Positions 11,820-24,100 of a DNA stretch of 64,000 nucleotides are shown in pieces. Position 1 is the stretch's first letter, and the number at the start of each line of letters is the position of its first letter. The stretch is from Oscheius onirici. Lineage: Eukaryota; Nematoda; Chromadorea; Rhabditida; Rhabditidae. The stretch lies in NCBI GenBank assembly GCA_932521025.1, contig OW051469.1, positions 10,304,398 through 10,368,397 on the forward strand. The letters run 5' to 3'. The notes beneath the pieces are model-generated. The model had not been told where the DNA came from, made no database searches, and was given only the letters and a program-made list of their open reading frames with translations. The position numbers were made by a program, and so were the translations under genes.

Positions 11820-13034
11820 TTATTGAGGTCTCGGCTTCAGCATCTTCTCACACAGTTCTTCCAGAAGATTCTTTTCCATTGCACTATTCCTCATCCCGTC
11901 CACTATCAGGACAGGATAGGTCCATTTGGATAGTCCAACACTGGCTACTAGATCCAGTACTGTTCCCTGATATTGACTGAGCAGCTCACGACCTCTGCTT
12001 CCAGACGCGCAGGATTGAAGTCTTAGAAATAGAGTTGTACCTGCGGTCAGATTTTTTTTTGACAATTTCTATCAAATTTCAATCATTTGGGCCGTATTTT
12101 TTACCACAAAATAGCAAAAGAAAGCAACAAACAACAAAATGGACATCATAGTCGTGTTCAGCAACCTCGAAGCACCCAGACACTGAAAAGCAAAAAAAAG
12201 TTTTTTGACAGCTGGAAAAGCAGTTGAACCGTGGAGTCAGCCAGGGAATCGGGAGTTTCCTCTTCTTCAAGAATGGTGTTGAACATGAAGATTCTTAGGA
12301 GTAACTTTACTTCATAGAAGAACGAACGACTGGCTAATGGAGAGAACGAAAGTGACGGATATATGAGAGAAATGGGCTAGAAGAAAATGGGACTTTTCTA
12401 GAAAAGTGGCTCAAATAGATACGTGGACTAGACGAGTGCTAGAATGGAGGCCATGGAGAGCTGTCAGGCCTATTGGACGACCAAAGCCACGGTGGAGTGA
12501 CTGCTTCACCAGTGAAATAGGACAGAATTGGTCGAGATTGGCAAGAGAGGATTTTATTTTTTCGAGAAGAGCAGTTTTTTGTGGCATAAATTGTTAAACT
12601 CTACCTCTCCTTATTGAGACTACCAAAATCGCATCGACTGAAAGTTCTTTCAATGCTTTCTTCGTCATGGACACAGTGAATCATCTCGAAATATCCGCTC
12701 GGCATTTGGTCCATGATACAGGGCTGAAGGGCTCGACCATCAGTAGCACAACTGAACAAGTTCAAGTCAAAATATTTCTGTTACCTCCGGGCAAAGTCTC
12801 CGTATCGACTGCAAAGAGAGTAAGGCAGGTATGTGACGTTGACTCTGCCAGTTGATCCTAACCGTCTCCACATCGGTATAAGTTGCATGCGAAGAAATCT
12901 GGGGAAAATATGAAAGAGATGACTGACTCTTCACAGTTGGAACATTTCTGTTTTACAATGAAGAGAACAGTCACCGTGTTGCCTTCAGATAGGGCCGGAG
13001 TGAATAGGATTGAGACGAGGAAGAGGAATAACAT
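11820..13034 (-). CDS. GILT-like thiol reductase with CSNC active site
   Basis: Third GILT-family gene in the window. Exons 13034-12928, 12898-12785, 12751-12624 and 12040-11820 sum to 570 nt (189 residues), all phases consistent. Signal peptide MLFLFLVSILFTPALS, then VKQKCSNCEEFLRMQ with an intact CXXC. It continues with TGRVNVTYLPYSLC, the family strand after the active site. The CQHG signature has decayed to CATDGRALQPC. The C-terminal QSCASGSRGRELL and WTYPVLIVDGMRN blocks are conserved. Intron 1 is only 29 nt. Intron 3 (583 nt) contains a retrotransposon relic and a short dispersed repeat. Assignment is confident; the model rests on the unusually short intron. Confidence 0.85.
12397..12600 (+). 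mobile_element. Relic of a non-LTR retrotransposon reverse transcriptase tail
   Basis: Translation of 12406-12597 gives DTWTRRVLEWRPW, RPIGRPKPRWSDCF and IGQNWSRLAREDFIF. These are the blocks found at the C-terminus of RTE/CR1-type LINE polymerases (WTRRVLEW...GRP..RW.D......W..LA.DR). Only this end is present and it sits in the antisense direction inside a GILT-like intron. No 3' tail repeat could be assigned. Confidence 0.7.
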
Positions 13035-13295
13035 GACTGGTTGAAAGAGAATCAATTGATGGTGTCTACATTGTGTGAATCCGACAAGATTGAATGAAAA
13101 GGCGTGTGAGAATTCTATCAAAAGCCTTTTTTTTCGAGTTACCCATATAACCCTGATTGCTAACAAAAGTCTGTTGCACAAACAATTTATATTACAAGTT
13201 AAATACAACACGAAAAGTTAAGAATAATCTCGGATGGCATCACAAAAATTGGGACTAGTAACCGTATGGAATGGGGTGGCTTTCTGTATCTTTTT

Positions 13296-15542
13296 TTAAC
13301 CTGCCGTCAGTCGGAAAAGAGAACACGTCGTGTCAGGCTCCTTGTTCACCTCAAAGAGGAAACACAAAACCATTAAATTTTCTCCAGTGGTCTTGTTTGT
13401 TATCACCTAAACTCTTTTTTCATGGCTTTTACGTAGAAAAAAGTACCTGTAGGACAGTAAAGTTTTCCAGCACGTTGTTCATCCATTCCTCGCTCTTCAG
13501 TTCTTTGAGCTTATGGATAAATTTAACCATATAGTCGCACATTGGGCTCTTTTCCAGTCGGAAACTGTACTGACCGTGTTTTTCGTGAGGGGAATATACC
13601 TGAAAGAAAGACATAAAAACGTAGCCCAAATTTTACTCACCTCGACTTTTTCGACCTGTTCCTCGCCAAAACTGCACACTTTTGTCGATACAGAAATGTC
13701 GAATTTGGTCTTAGAAGTGTAGTAAGAATCGACGGCGAACAGACTGTTGGTATCGTTGGCCGTGAAGTGGACGTTCGCCCAGCATTTGGCCAAGTAAAAA
13801 GCATCTGATGGTCCCCGATTGAAGAGTTCTTTCAGCGGAGCTGGATATTTATCAGAAACTGCCGAAAACTTTATATCCTCGACTTCTCCCACAAATTTCG
13901 GAATGCTGACCAAGTCGACCCGATTTCCGGCTGGTCCCTCGACATATCTGAAAAAGCTTATCTTCGACCTCCTCCCTTTACAGTCACCCTCAAAAGATAA
14001 AATTCTTCAAATATTTGCCCCTCCCAAGTTCCGGAAAAACTTACGCAGTGAAGCCGTTTAGTCGCAAACTGGACGATTCCACGTAGGTGTGATCTACTCC
14101 AGGGGATTCGGACTCTTTGAGAGGCTCAGGATGTACTGGGAAAGGGTTGATACCGTATCTGGAAGACATTAATCAGGTTCAGCTTAAATACCGTATTCCT
14201 TCTAATAGAAGCACCCCTGTACGCAATTTTTTCGGGTTGATAAAATTTTTTCCCAACTTTCCGACTATTTTTCCCATACAGATTGACATCTCAGCTACCA
14301 AGGAAAAATAAAATATAAATTGAAAAACTATGTCTTCACCCCGAAAAAAATATGTACGTAATTGCGTACAGGGGTGCTTCTATTAGAGCTTTTACGGTAA
14401 CTTACGGTAAATTTTTCATGTCTCCAGGAAAGGTTTTGATATCTCCTGCTGCCGCTCCTGGATGAAAAGATCCGACAAAGACGGGATTGAATTGGAAGGG
14501 ATTGTAGATGCCTTGCGTCAAGGACTGCATATTTTGTTGGAGAATTTTCAACTGCTCTTTGGCGTCAGGAATGGGAAGATTTGGCAGAGCGGCAAAGCTT
14601 GGAACTCCTTGAACTCTGGCCGGTTGTGCTTTCACTTCGAAGAGTTCTATTGATGAGGTAGCCGGTGCTGATGGAGCAGGAACTAATGTCACTTGTTCCG
14701 CCTTCTTCTTCGCTGCTTCATCGCGACCCTTCTTACGGGCCAAGACCTGGATGTGCGAAGAGACTTGTTTCCTCGTCCTCGTCTTTCCACAACGTATTTT
14801 GATGTACCGAGCTATCAGTTCATTTCGGCCTGAAAGATGACAATTTCTTCACAGACTGGTTCTATTTATTGTGTTTTGCAGAAGAAACCCTGTTCCATAA
14901 TTGGAACACAGGGTGTAACAAATAAACAATCGTACAGTAAAAAAGAAGAAAGTCCATCCGTCTCTTGGCCCTGTCTCGACCTCTTGAATAACAGATCCGT
15001 ACCATCTGTTCGGGCATGCGCTGCCGTCAATCAACGTGCAATTATCGTTCTGCTGCTCATGGTGTCAGTTCTCTTCAGCTGTCTTTCCTACAGCTGCCTG
15101 TACCCCCAATTGTTGCTGCCAGCTGTCCCTAGTATCCCGCTATGTACTTACATCTGCCGCCTAATCCGCCCCAGGCGCGGTCACCCTATGAACAGAATCC
15201 AAACAGACTAGGCCGGGTAAACATACCGTACATCTTGCCCTCATCGCTAATTATGATCTTCCGTCGTCCGCAGGGCGGATAGATGGCGAGGGCTTCTTGA
15301 AAAGCTTGGTCAATGTCGGCACTCCAGACGCCTTCAGCATCTCCGGTGAGATCGGCAGCTGAGGAAGATGCTGGCTGGTCGCCAGCTCCACCGGCTCCAT
15401 CGGCAGCGGTTGGGGAGAGCTAAATTAGAGAGTTAGATGGCTAGGGAAGGAGGAAAACCGTCAGCACCTGGCCGCCGTTACTCGAAGGTTGAGATGGCCT
15501 CAAGAGATCGGGTTGAGAGAGAACTGGAGAACAGTCGTTCAT
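13296..15542 (-). CDS. egl-44: TEA-domain transcription factor (TEAD)
   Basis: Nuclear DNA-binding partner of YAP/Vestigial-type coactivators. Seven exons (15542-15468, 15419-15227, 14829-14406, 14158-14045, 13947-13641, 13599-13447, 13406-13296) give 458 residues with all phases consistent. N-terminus [14 protein letters not shown] follows a TTTTTCAG, so it may be trans-spliced. The TEA domain spans exons 2-3: [53 protein letters not shown] and [14 protein letters not shown]. The C-terminal coactivator-binding domain runs over exons 4-7 and ends with the conserved [10 protein letters not shown] and SLFRLTAG. Intron 3 contains a MITE. Symbol taken from the single C. elegans TEAD gene. The 4 kb upstream is empty of clear genes and probably regulatory. 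Confidence 0.95.
14189..14399. mobile_element. MITE in an egl-44 intron
   Basis: A 211-bp inverted-repeat element. CTAATAGAAGCACCCCTGTA (14202-14221) is exactly inverted near 14367-14387, continuing through GTACGCAATT/AATTGCGTAC. The outer ends TACCGTA/TACGGTA also match. No coding capacity and no convincing target duplication. Confidence 0.75.
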
Positions 15543-18500
15543 CTGAAAAAGCATGGTTTGAGTCAGTTCGTCAGAGAATTCGCGAGACAGTCATGAAGTT
15601 TTACACGATAAGACGGATTCTTTGCATATTTTAAAGAGAGAAAGTTTGATAAGGAATAAAAAGTATACTCTGTCACTCTGCACTTTTCTTTCCTCTTCAA
15701 AACTTTTCAGACAGTTGTCTCTTTCCGACAATGACTCAGCGTCACAAGCTCTTGTTGTTCAGCAACAGAAGCTCCGCCATCGATTCCTGTCAGCTGCTCT
15801 CTCGGTGTTCCCTCTCGTTTGTTTCGCCGAAAGAGAGTCGCTCTTATCAGAAAAGAGAAGACGACACTTCTTCTTTGCTTCCTGACGAATGAGAGATGCC
15901 AATTCGAGATTGCTTTATCCGGGCCAGAGGAGAGAGGCGAACACCCATCTTTGACACCTGGCCACCTGACATTTTGGAACAGATGTAATGGACTTGACGC
16001 TTACACCGGCAGTGAGTAAGCAAAGAAGCCTACGCAACAATCAATGCCGAACTGTTTGTTAGAGGAGACGGGGGTGGCAGGGAGCAAGCAAAGAAAGAGT
16101 AAAGTGACCGTCCTGGAGAAGAATCATGTCAATTTGGGAAAAGCAGAGAGACAGAAAGACATACTCTTCTGATCCCTGTCCCAATTACTACCGTACCTCT
16201 TCCCATAACTCCATTTACTACGACTGCCAGTCCCATTGACAACAATGGGCAAAAAAAGCCGTGTAACTGGTTCCAGTTTGTATGTATTGGGTTCTCTTCG
16301 GTCTCGGGAGCAAGAGGTCGCGTCTCTCGGAGCCACTCGAGAAGCCACCTCCCGACAAGGTCGAGCACACACGTCGGACTGACACTTTACACGGGGTCTT
16401 GTGTAGCCGAAAAAGGAAAAACAAAATGCTAGAAGACTCTCTTTTCTGGACTAATCCAATAGTGTATGTAGATTTTTCCATCAGGCTGAGTGTTTCAAAA
16501 GGAACCCGTTTTTTAAAGGATTGTCTGCTGTTCTACGCAAAAGTCACCCTTTTAGCGAGTTTTCCTGTTCCGTCGCCCTTTTTTCCGACAGTCACCCAAA
16601 TCGATGTTGGAGGAGAAGGAGGAAAACCATCTGCCTGGGTGACAAAAGCAGCCGGCGCTCTCCGCTAAAGGCTCGCTCTCTCGACCACTGGCTGACCTGT
16701 AGTTGTCTCCTAATACGGTTGGCTGCAGCAGTCCCCCCTCTGACAGAGATAATGGCTCAGTCGAAGGTCACCCGGATCTGTCTCTCTCTCAGTCGATCGC
16801 CGAGAGAGACTTCTTATCAGTTGGTAATGTCCCGGGACAGGGGAGAGAGAGACGACGAAGAAGGACACTCTCCATTAACAAACAGAACCGGTCTCTTACA
16901 CGCCGTTCGCGCTCGAGGCCAATGGACATTCGGCACTGACACTAATAATCTTGTATACAGTTCTAAACCTTGGAAGTGGCCAGATATAGAATCCTAGAAA
17001 GACAGAATCTTGAAAGACTGTTCCTCTAAAAGCTGAGACTTTCACATTGTTCAAGAGCGCTACGATTCAATTGATTTTGCAATTTGCACCTCTCTCTCCA
17101 ACTTTTCATGTCTTCGTCGTTGGGTCAGCTGACAGCGAGAGAAAGGGAGGGAAGAGGCCTATCAGTGCTACTAAACAGAGTTGAATCACAGGTTATCAGT
17201 AAGTTCTACGGACCCGTACTGCTAAAAATTCTCAAATAATAAGACAAAAGTCCTGTAGATTTCCTTTAAAACAATCCATGTTGTGATTAGTTATGAAACG
17301 CCCCATATCATAAACTCTGAGGATTACGGTATCTGGACCCACCTTTTCTGGTAAGATGTTAAATCAGGCCACGCCTCCTTCTAGTTTTTCAAAGAAGATC
17401 CAATGTTCACGTGGTTGAGTGAGAAGCAATGCGGGGCAGCCGCCAGGAATGTTTGGAATGGCCGCTAAGAATTTCTGTAACGCGCGACATGCGCTCGGGG
17501 CGGAGCTGCGGCGGCCAGACGGCTGGCTAGAGACCAGGCAAGATGTGGAGAGGACAGAAGACGACAGCTGGGCGGGGTTGGGTCTCGGAAGATGATGAGG
17601 GGGACCCTAGGAGTGTGGGAATGGGCGGGAGCACCCACTTCCTCTGTTCGGACTGGACCAGCTCTCCAACAGTCTTTGACTCTCCTGATTTTCATGAGTA
17701 CATGGTTCGGGGTTACCGGGATTAATAGGAATCACAGACAAGAAGAGAGTCTGAACCCTAACACCTATCCAGTAGAGTTATCCCAATGACTCTCTGTCCC
17801 TGACTACCGTATACTTCTTCGAACAACCTCAGAGATTGCTCAAAGCTCTGTGACTACTGATTGAATAACCAATCTCTCATCTACAGTACTCCTGACTGCG
17901 TAACTGAACTTGACCACTGATTCCAGTAGACCGTTTCCAGTAATTCTCTAAACTCACTAACTATTGACTTAGCTCTTAGCTCTTAGTAAGTCATCGCAAA
18001 ATCACCACTCCCTCGTTACCGTAGCCAGTCGTGACTCCTTATCGAATTTTCTTTCTAAAAGCCTAATTGGCGACTGGTTGGCGCGCCTGTGAATCACCCA
18101 ATCGATCTCCCATCGCTTGATTTTCCACTGACGTCGCCCCTTTTCTTCAAAATGAGGCCGATAAAGGGGTCAACGAGATAACGCCACTGCTCATCAGAGT
18201 TTTTCCAGCCCACGGGGAAAAGGACTGCAAAAAGATTGCTGATAACTTGCAGAAGTGACAGAAGAAGAGGTTTCGCACTGAGGTTTTCAAAAATCAAATC
18301 CGAAGATTCAAAAATATTCAAACCATTCTTAGAAATTTGTGGAATGCAGATTTTGCCGAAAAGCGACTGATTCAGACAAAACAATCATTCCAGGCAATGT
18401 CTTACCGAGAGGCAGCTTTTCCAAGGGACCATCCTTGGACGATAAGGAGGTGGAGGAGTTAGAAAGGGGTTGAAGGGAAGGCTCATCTTTATAGAAGTGA

Positions 18501-19596
18501 TGGAAATGAACAGGAAGGGAATGATTGCGATTCAGAATTCGAAAATATAATAAAAGGGGAACACATCCGTCAGAGCGTTCGTCGGCTACTAAACCGTGAC
18601 GATCCGTTTGAAAAGAGCCATATTTTGGGAGTATTTTCAGGAGGGAAGGGACAGAAAGACTTTCCAGGTTATTTCAAGAGCGGTATCCATACGAGAGTGA
18701 GCTTCATTCCAGGCCATTTAGTATTAACGGACCAGTCAATCTGACACATTGTTTTGGGGCCTACTGAACTCAAATGGGCTGAGAGTTACCTGGTAAAGGA
18801 ACAGCAGACTCATTCTCCGGAACAGAGAATTATGGGTTGGCTGTCACCCTGGCAGCAATTGGAGCTATCTCCACCAACGGCATATAATTTTCGCCATCAA
18901 TTCGGTTGTTTTATTCGGCGTTAAATGACTGCTCTGGCAATAAACGGAGGCGAAAATGAACAGTGATGGGACATGAGACAAATTTTATTTTTCAGTACAT
19001 AGTATAGGTTCCAGAAAGGACGCCTATAGAAGGCTTTTGCTGCTATACCATGTCGAAATGAGTTCAGCGAGAAAAAGGAACTACTATTGAACCTAGCCAA
19101 AAAACCAGTAGAAAAATAAGGCCGTGTCAACGTCAACGTAAGATTCCTGAAAGTGAGACATTTTATTGCGCACGATTTTCAATTTTCGCACGATTTGTAA
19201 ATTCAGCTTTCGTCTCCACTTTTCTTTTGCTCTTTTTCACTTTTCATAGACGTTTTTTTTGCTCAAAATAGGGCCAAAAACTTGTGAAAAGTCTTTGTTA
19301 CAACGAACAATGCATGAAGGTGATAATTCGGCCAGTTTCATGATCAAATTGTGTGGGACCTTGTTCCTCAAGAATCTCACCTTTTCTGATACTTTTCTTC
19401 AGTTTTTGCAACATATTTTTAGCCAAAAATGGGTAGAACTTGGTCCTACACGGAAAAAATTCTCCGTTTTGAAATCTGCGTAGCAGAATTCGAATCTGCA
19501 CTTCTCATTCGAAGAAGCTGCTTCGATATTGTTCTTTTAGCAATTGTGCCCTTGTCGAGCCTTCTTTTCGTTATAACTATTCATTTTCAGTGGCAA
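15543..19596. other. 4 kb intergenic region between egl-44 and SCO1
   Basis: Shared upstream DNA of two divergent genes. It includes purine/pyrimidine-rich blocks (15800-16900) and short open frames on both strands (for example 18384-18094 minus) with no domain, signal peptide or splice pattern I could support. Probably regulatory DNA for egl-44. Confidence 0.4.
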
Positions 19597-21035
19597 ATGC
19601 TGCGTTTTTCGGTTATTAAGACGCTAGCTCAGTCAAATAGGCTGTTGTCAAGACGATTTTTAGCTTCAAGGTATATTTTTCCTGATATTTGCACTCAACA
19701 TTCTGTCTTTCAGTTCAAAACCTCCGAAAGATGATCTCCAAGAGGAATTGGACAAACTGAGCGAGAAACTGAAGACCGATTTTAAGGGCGAGATGGACAA
19801 GAGTGCGGAAGAAATCGACAAGAACTTTATGAACTTCAGAAAAGCAAGCGAAGTTTGTTTTAGTATATGTTATCCATGTTTACCGGATTTTTAGCGAGCA
19901 GCTCACGAGCGAGGAGCAAGTCTATTCAATTGGAAGATTGTCGCAGCTACTTTTGTCGTCGGAGGCACCTGCCTTGTCGCTCTTCTGTATATCCGAAAAA
20001 TCGTTCGTTTCCCCCCCCCCCTTTTCGTTTCATTTTACTCATCATCTTTAGAGACTGGACGAGCGCGAAAAACAGCGCAAATTGACGGCAGGAAAGGCCA
20101 GAATCGGCGGTCCGTGGGAGCTGGTAAATGTCGACGGAAAACTCGAGGGATCGGAACAGCTCAAAGGCAACTGGCTTCTAATGTACTTCGGATTTACACA
20201 CTGTCCCGATATCTGTCCGGACGAGATTGAGAAGATGATCAAGGTATTTTTTTTTCGTTTTCCTATTCTTGGTTTGAATAGCCCGTAGACGTAAACCAAC
20301 AGGACCACAACTGATTCAAAAATAACCTGACAAAAAAGTGAGGTCAGGAGCGCTTCATCAAATTCAATATAGTTCCCTACTCCTGTTTTCTGCCAGACCA
20401 TTCGTGACCTAAGCTCTTTCCTTGCCCGATCATGGTCCGCAAATAATTTCCCCCCTGCGTCTATGTCGGGCTTTTAGCGCACTTTTTACTTGAACAAAAA
20501 CAAGCCTACGGCAGAACAACCATATTTTTTTTACACTTTTTAGGTCGTTGACATCCTGGACAGTAAGCCAAAAGACCCGGTCAGCGTGGTACCCGTCTTC
20601 ATTTCCGTCGATCCCACCAGAGACACAGTCGCCCGTGTCAAGCAGTACTGTGCAGAGTTTTCGACGAAATTACGAGGATTTACTGGCTCACAGGAACAGG
20701 TGAGCCGTTTTTCAAAAACCTTTAATACATTCTTTCAAGAAAGGAAAAATACGGGTTTTAGGTTGACAAAGTAGCCAAAACGTTCCGCGTCTACCACAGC
20801 CAAGGCCCGAAGACGACTCCCGACGACTATATTGTAGATCACACCGTAATCATGTATCTCATCGATCCCGACGGCAATTTCCACGATTACTACGGACAGA
20901 ACAGGTATTTTTCCTCATTTTTTTTTTGAATACAAGCGTAACATTTTCAGAAGAGCCGAAGAAATAGCCAATGTGATCGAGATGAAGGTGCTGAAACATC
21001 AGCTCAGCCAGAAGAAGGGTATTTTCAATCTGTGA
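19597..21035 (+). CDS. sco-1: SCO1/SCO2 mitochondrial copper chaperone
   Basis: Inner-membrane protein that delivers copper to cytochrome c oxidase subunit II. Seven exons (19597-19670, 19714-19852, 19895-20002, 20052-20243, 20544-20699, 20762-20904, 20951-21035) give 298 residues. The N-terminus [20 protein letters not shown] is a typical basic mitochondrial presequence. A helical acidic stretch follows, then one transmembrane segment ([19 protein letters not shown]). The thioredoxin-like SCO domain has both copper cysteines ([11 protein letters not shown]) and the ligand histidine ([14 protein letters not shown]). A TTTCAG six bases before the ATG suggests trans-splicing. All functional residues are present. 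Confidence 0.97.
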
Positions 21036-21188
21036 GCTTGTCATAATTTCTAGTTTTTGTTTTTAGGAGAATTTTTTTATTGTTATAAATTATTTTGTTC
21101 ACTTAGTCTTTTTTCTTCTTCGCTTCCTGTTTATGTCAGACAGCTTATCTTTGTACCACGTTTTCCTTGATAGCCACCGGAAATTAAG

Positions 21189-24100
21189 ATGTCTGGTTCA
21201 TTGAATGCGCCACAGCAACAACAGGTTGGCCAGAAGCAGGAATTCGTCATTCGCATCGCTCCGTACGTTTTCATTACTTTTAGATGCCAGAACGGCTTTA
21301 TTTTGACCACAAACATTCGATTTTGGGACGATTTCTTACTAAAATTTTGGCGCGACATCGTCTCTACAACTTTGTCTTTCAGAAAAGATGATCTGCAGAG
21401 ATGGTCCATTTTGAAGTTCAACCAGGCTGATAACGTCGATCCCGCCAAGTAATTTATTTTATTATTTAATAAAAAACCTATTTTGAAGATGGACCGCTGC
21501 AAACAATGTGCACATGGAACGCGAAGACAACAAGAACGTCGTCCTGAGCAATCAGTCCGTCCAGGAATATGGAGAAGGCTCCGAGTACGGTAAAGCTGCC
21601 AGAGAGGAAGCTCGTCGCAAAAAGTACGGCCGACAGGCCCGTCACTATAATCTGGACAGCCAGCCGTGGCGTCTGACCTACACGGATAACGACAAACGCG
21701 ATCGCAGGTTTAACAGCATTCGCGAAGGCGACGGTCATGCCGACTATTGGATCTTCATGAAGCAGGGAGACGAGTTTCATGCTCATAAGGTAATTTTTTG
21801 TGAATTTTGTTTATAAAATCAGCTGTAGATTGATGAAATGCACCGCTTCACGCCTGCCATCACGCACAAAACACTGGACGCAGATGCGGCGGAGGAAAAG
21901 TTCATGCAGAGGAACAAAGTCATGAATCAGTTTGCGTTGAAGGCCCAAATCTTGTCCCAGGTGAAGGGCGATGAAGAGGAGAAGGAGCTGCAGACTGCGA
22001 AAAATGCACTTCTGGTAGGTTTTACTATTCAATTTCTTCACACAAGCGTTGTTCAGAAAATTAAAGACGGCTACAGTTCCGAGGAGGAAGACGAAGGCCG
22101 CGGTGATGACGACGAAGACGGCGGCGCTGCTGAGAAGAAGAAAAATAAGAAGAAGACAAAAGCTCAAGGAAAGGCCCGAAAGGACAAACGCCAGCGAGTC
22201 GAAAACTCGGACGATGTTGCCAAATACGAGTCCTCCGACGGAGAAGACGAAGGTCGCGAGTACGACTACATGACCGACAGTGGGTCTGATTCAGGGTAGG
22301 TTTTATCAACAATTCTTCTTGAGATCGCAATTACTTATCACAGTAGAGAGGCAAATGACCGGGAGCCTTTTCCAGCGTCTGTACGTCGCGCAGATTCTCC
22401 TTGTCCGAAAGGTGGTCCTTTGATCCGTAGAAGTGACAGTGATAGCCTTGACTGTCTTGAACTATTTTTCCTAAAAATTCGCATTGATTTTTGTTTACAA
22501 AACTCACCAATTGTGCACTGTCCCACATAGCGCCAGCTCTTTTGGAGCTCCAGATGACAGGCAGCGATCGGGGAGCCGTGACTAACCACCAGGATGTTCA
22601 TGTGCGGATAGCGTGCCAGAACTTGACGAAGAGTCGTGCAAATTCGATTGCTGCAACCGGCGTCCGTTCCGTCTTCCGACGGCAGCTTGGTGAAAACGGG
22701 CACATAGTCGAGCTCCGTCTTGAGAATCTTCTGAATCTCGTCCTCCGAGGGTCTTCCAGGAGGATCATTGCACGCGTTCAGCGATTCTCCGAATCCCGGC
22801 TCGACGAGAATGGCCGGAAGAGCGGATCTGGCCGAGAGGATACCGGCTGTCGTCTGGAGACATCGGGTGAAGGGAGACGTGAAGACCAGGTCGATTTTCT
22901 CGTCAGCCAGACGCTGTCCGACCTCACGGGCCTGCTGGTGGCCGCGCTCGCTGCAAAACAGCTGTATTGAAAGAGGAAGTCGAAATTTTTGAAAAGAAAT
23001 TCATTCAGAAAAGTTTCAAAATTCCTCCAAATCCCGCTTTTTCTATCCAAAAACTCACCTCAAGCACGGATCGTCCCATCTCAGCGCCGTCTTTTTCCAG
23101 TTCGAGTCGATATTGTCGACGCGTTCGCCATGTCGCACGAGCCAGATTGTCCTCTGCTGGGGGGTCTTCATAGCAGTTTCGGTCTTCTGTTCACTCCTGT
23201 AAAAGATAGTCTCTTTTGGCTCACAGGGTTTGGGCAAAGGCAGCAGGAAAGATGACTAAACGCCGCGTTTGAAGCGTCTGTCGGAGGCGAAATGAAACGT
23301 CTGTGTGACTTTTAAAAGGAAAGGCACGTGGGAAAGCTATTAATGCACTTTTTTTCTATTCGTGAGACTGTTTACACAGAGGCAATGTAGCCTCTGTACC
23401 AGAGAAGAATGTCCGGTAATACTATAGCAGGCACCCCCCTCCATTCAAATATTTTGGCGCGCAAGCCATAAATTGACTAAATTCGCGTTTTTAACCACTT
23501 TTCCAGTACTTTCACACATTGCGCGCCAAAATATTTGAATGGAGGGGGTGCCTGCTATAGTATTACCGAATGTCCTTGATTTGAACTTATATGACCCGAC
23601 TTTTTTTAGACCAAAAGGTTAAGAATTTGAAGGTACAGAGTAAATGACAGCCCTGATTAGGTTTCTACCTGTTTTTAGAAACCGGTTAGATTTGTTTTCA
23701 AGAAGTTGGGCTCTTTCGTTGCCTAAAGGAGCGCAAAACCTATACCGGAACTTTCCACGGATTCGCAAAGTTGTCGCAACTCTTACGAAACGTTTTTGCA
23801 GGGAACAATATTTACGCAACGTTCCACGAACAGGATGTTTTTGACCCCAAAACGTAGCCAGTTCTTAACCAGAGATCATCGATCAGATTGGAAGAAAATG
23901 GCTGTGAAAAGCGCTGCCACCCGGCTGTCGAGAGGGGAAAATGAGAGAGAGTTAGACAGCTGTCTGGCGGGATCAGAGTACAGTGTTTTTTGTATCGAGA
24001 GGGGGGAAAGCGCGAAAACTTAAACAAGACTGATCAAAGTCAGTCGAGAAGAAAGTTCAGTCTGACCCAGACGTGAAGCATGTGGCCAGACAGACTGACG

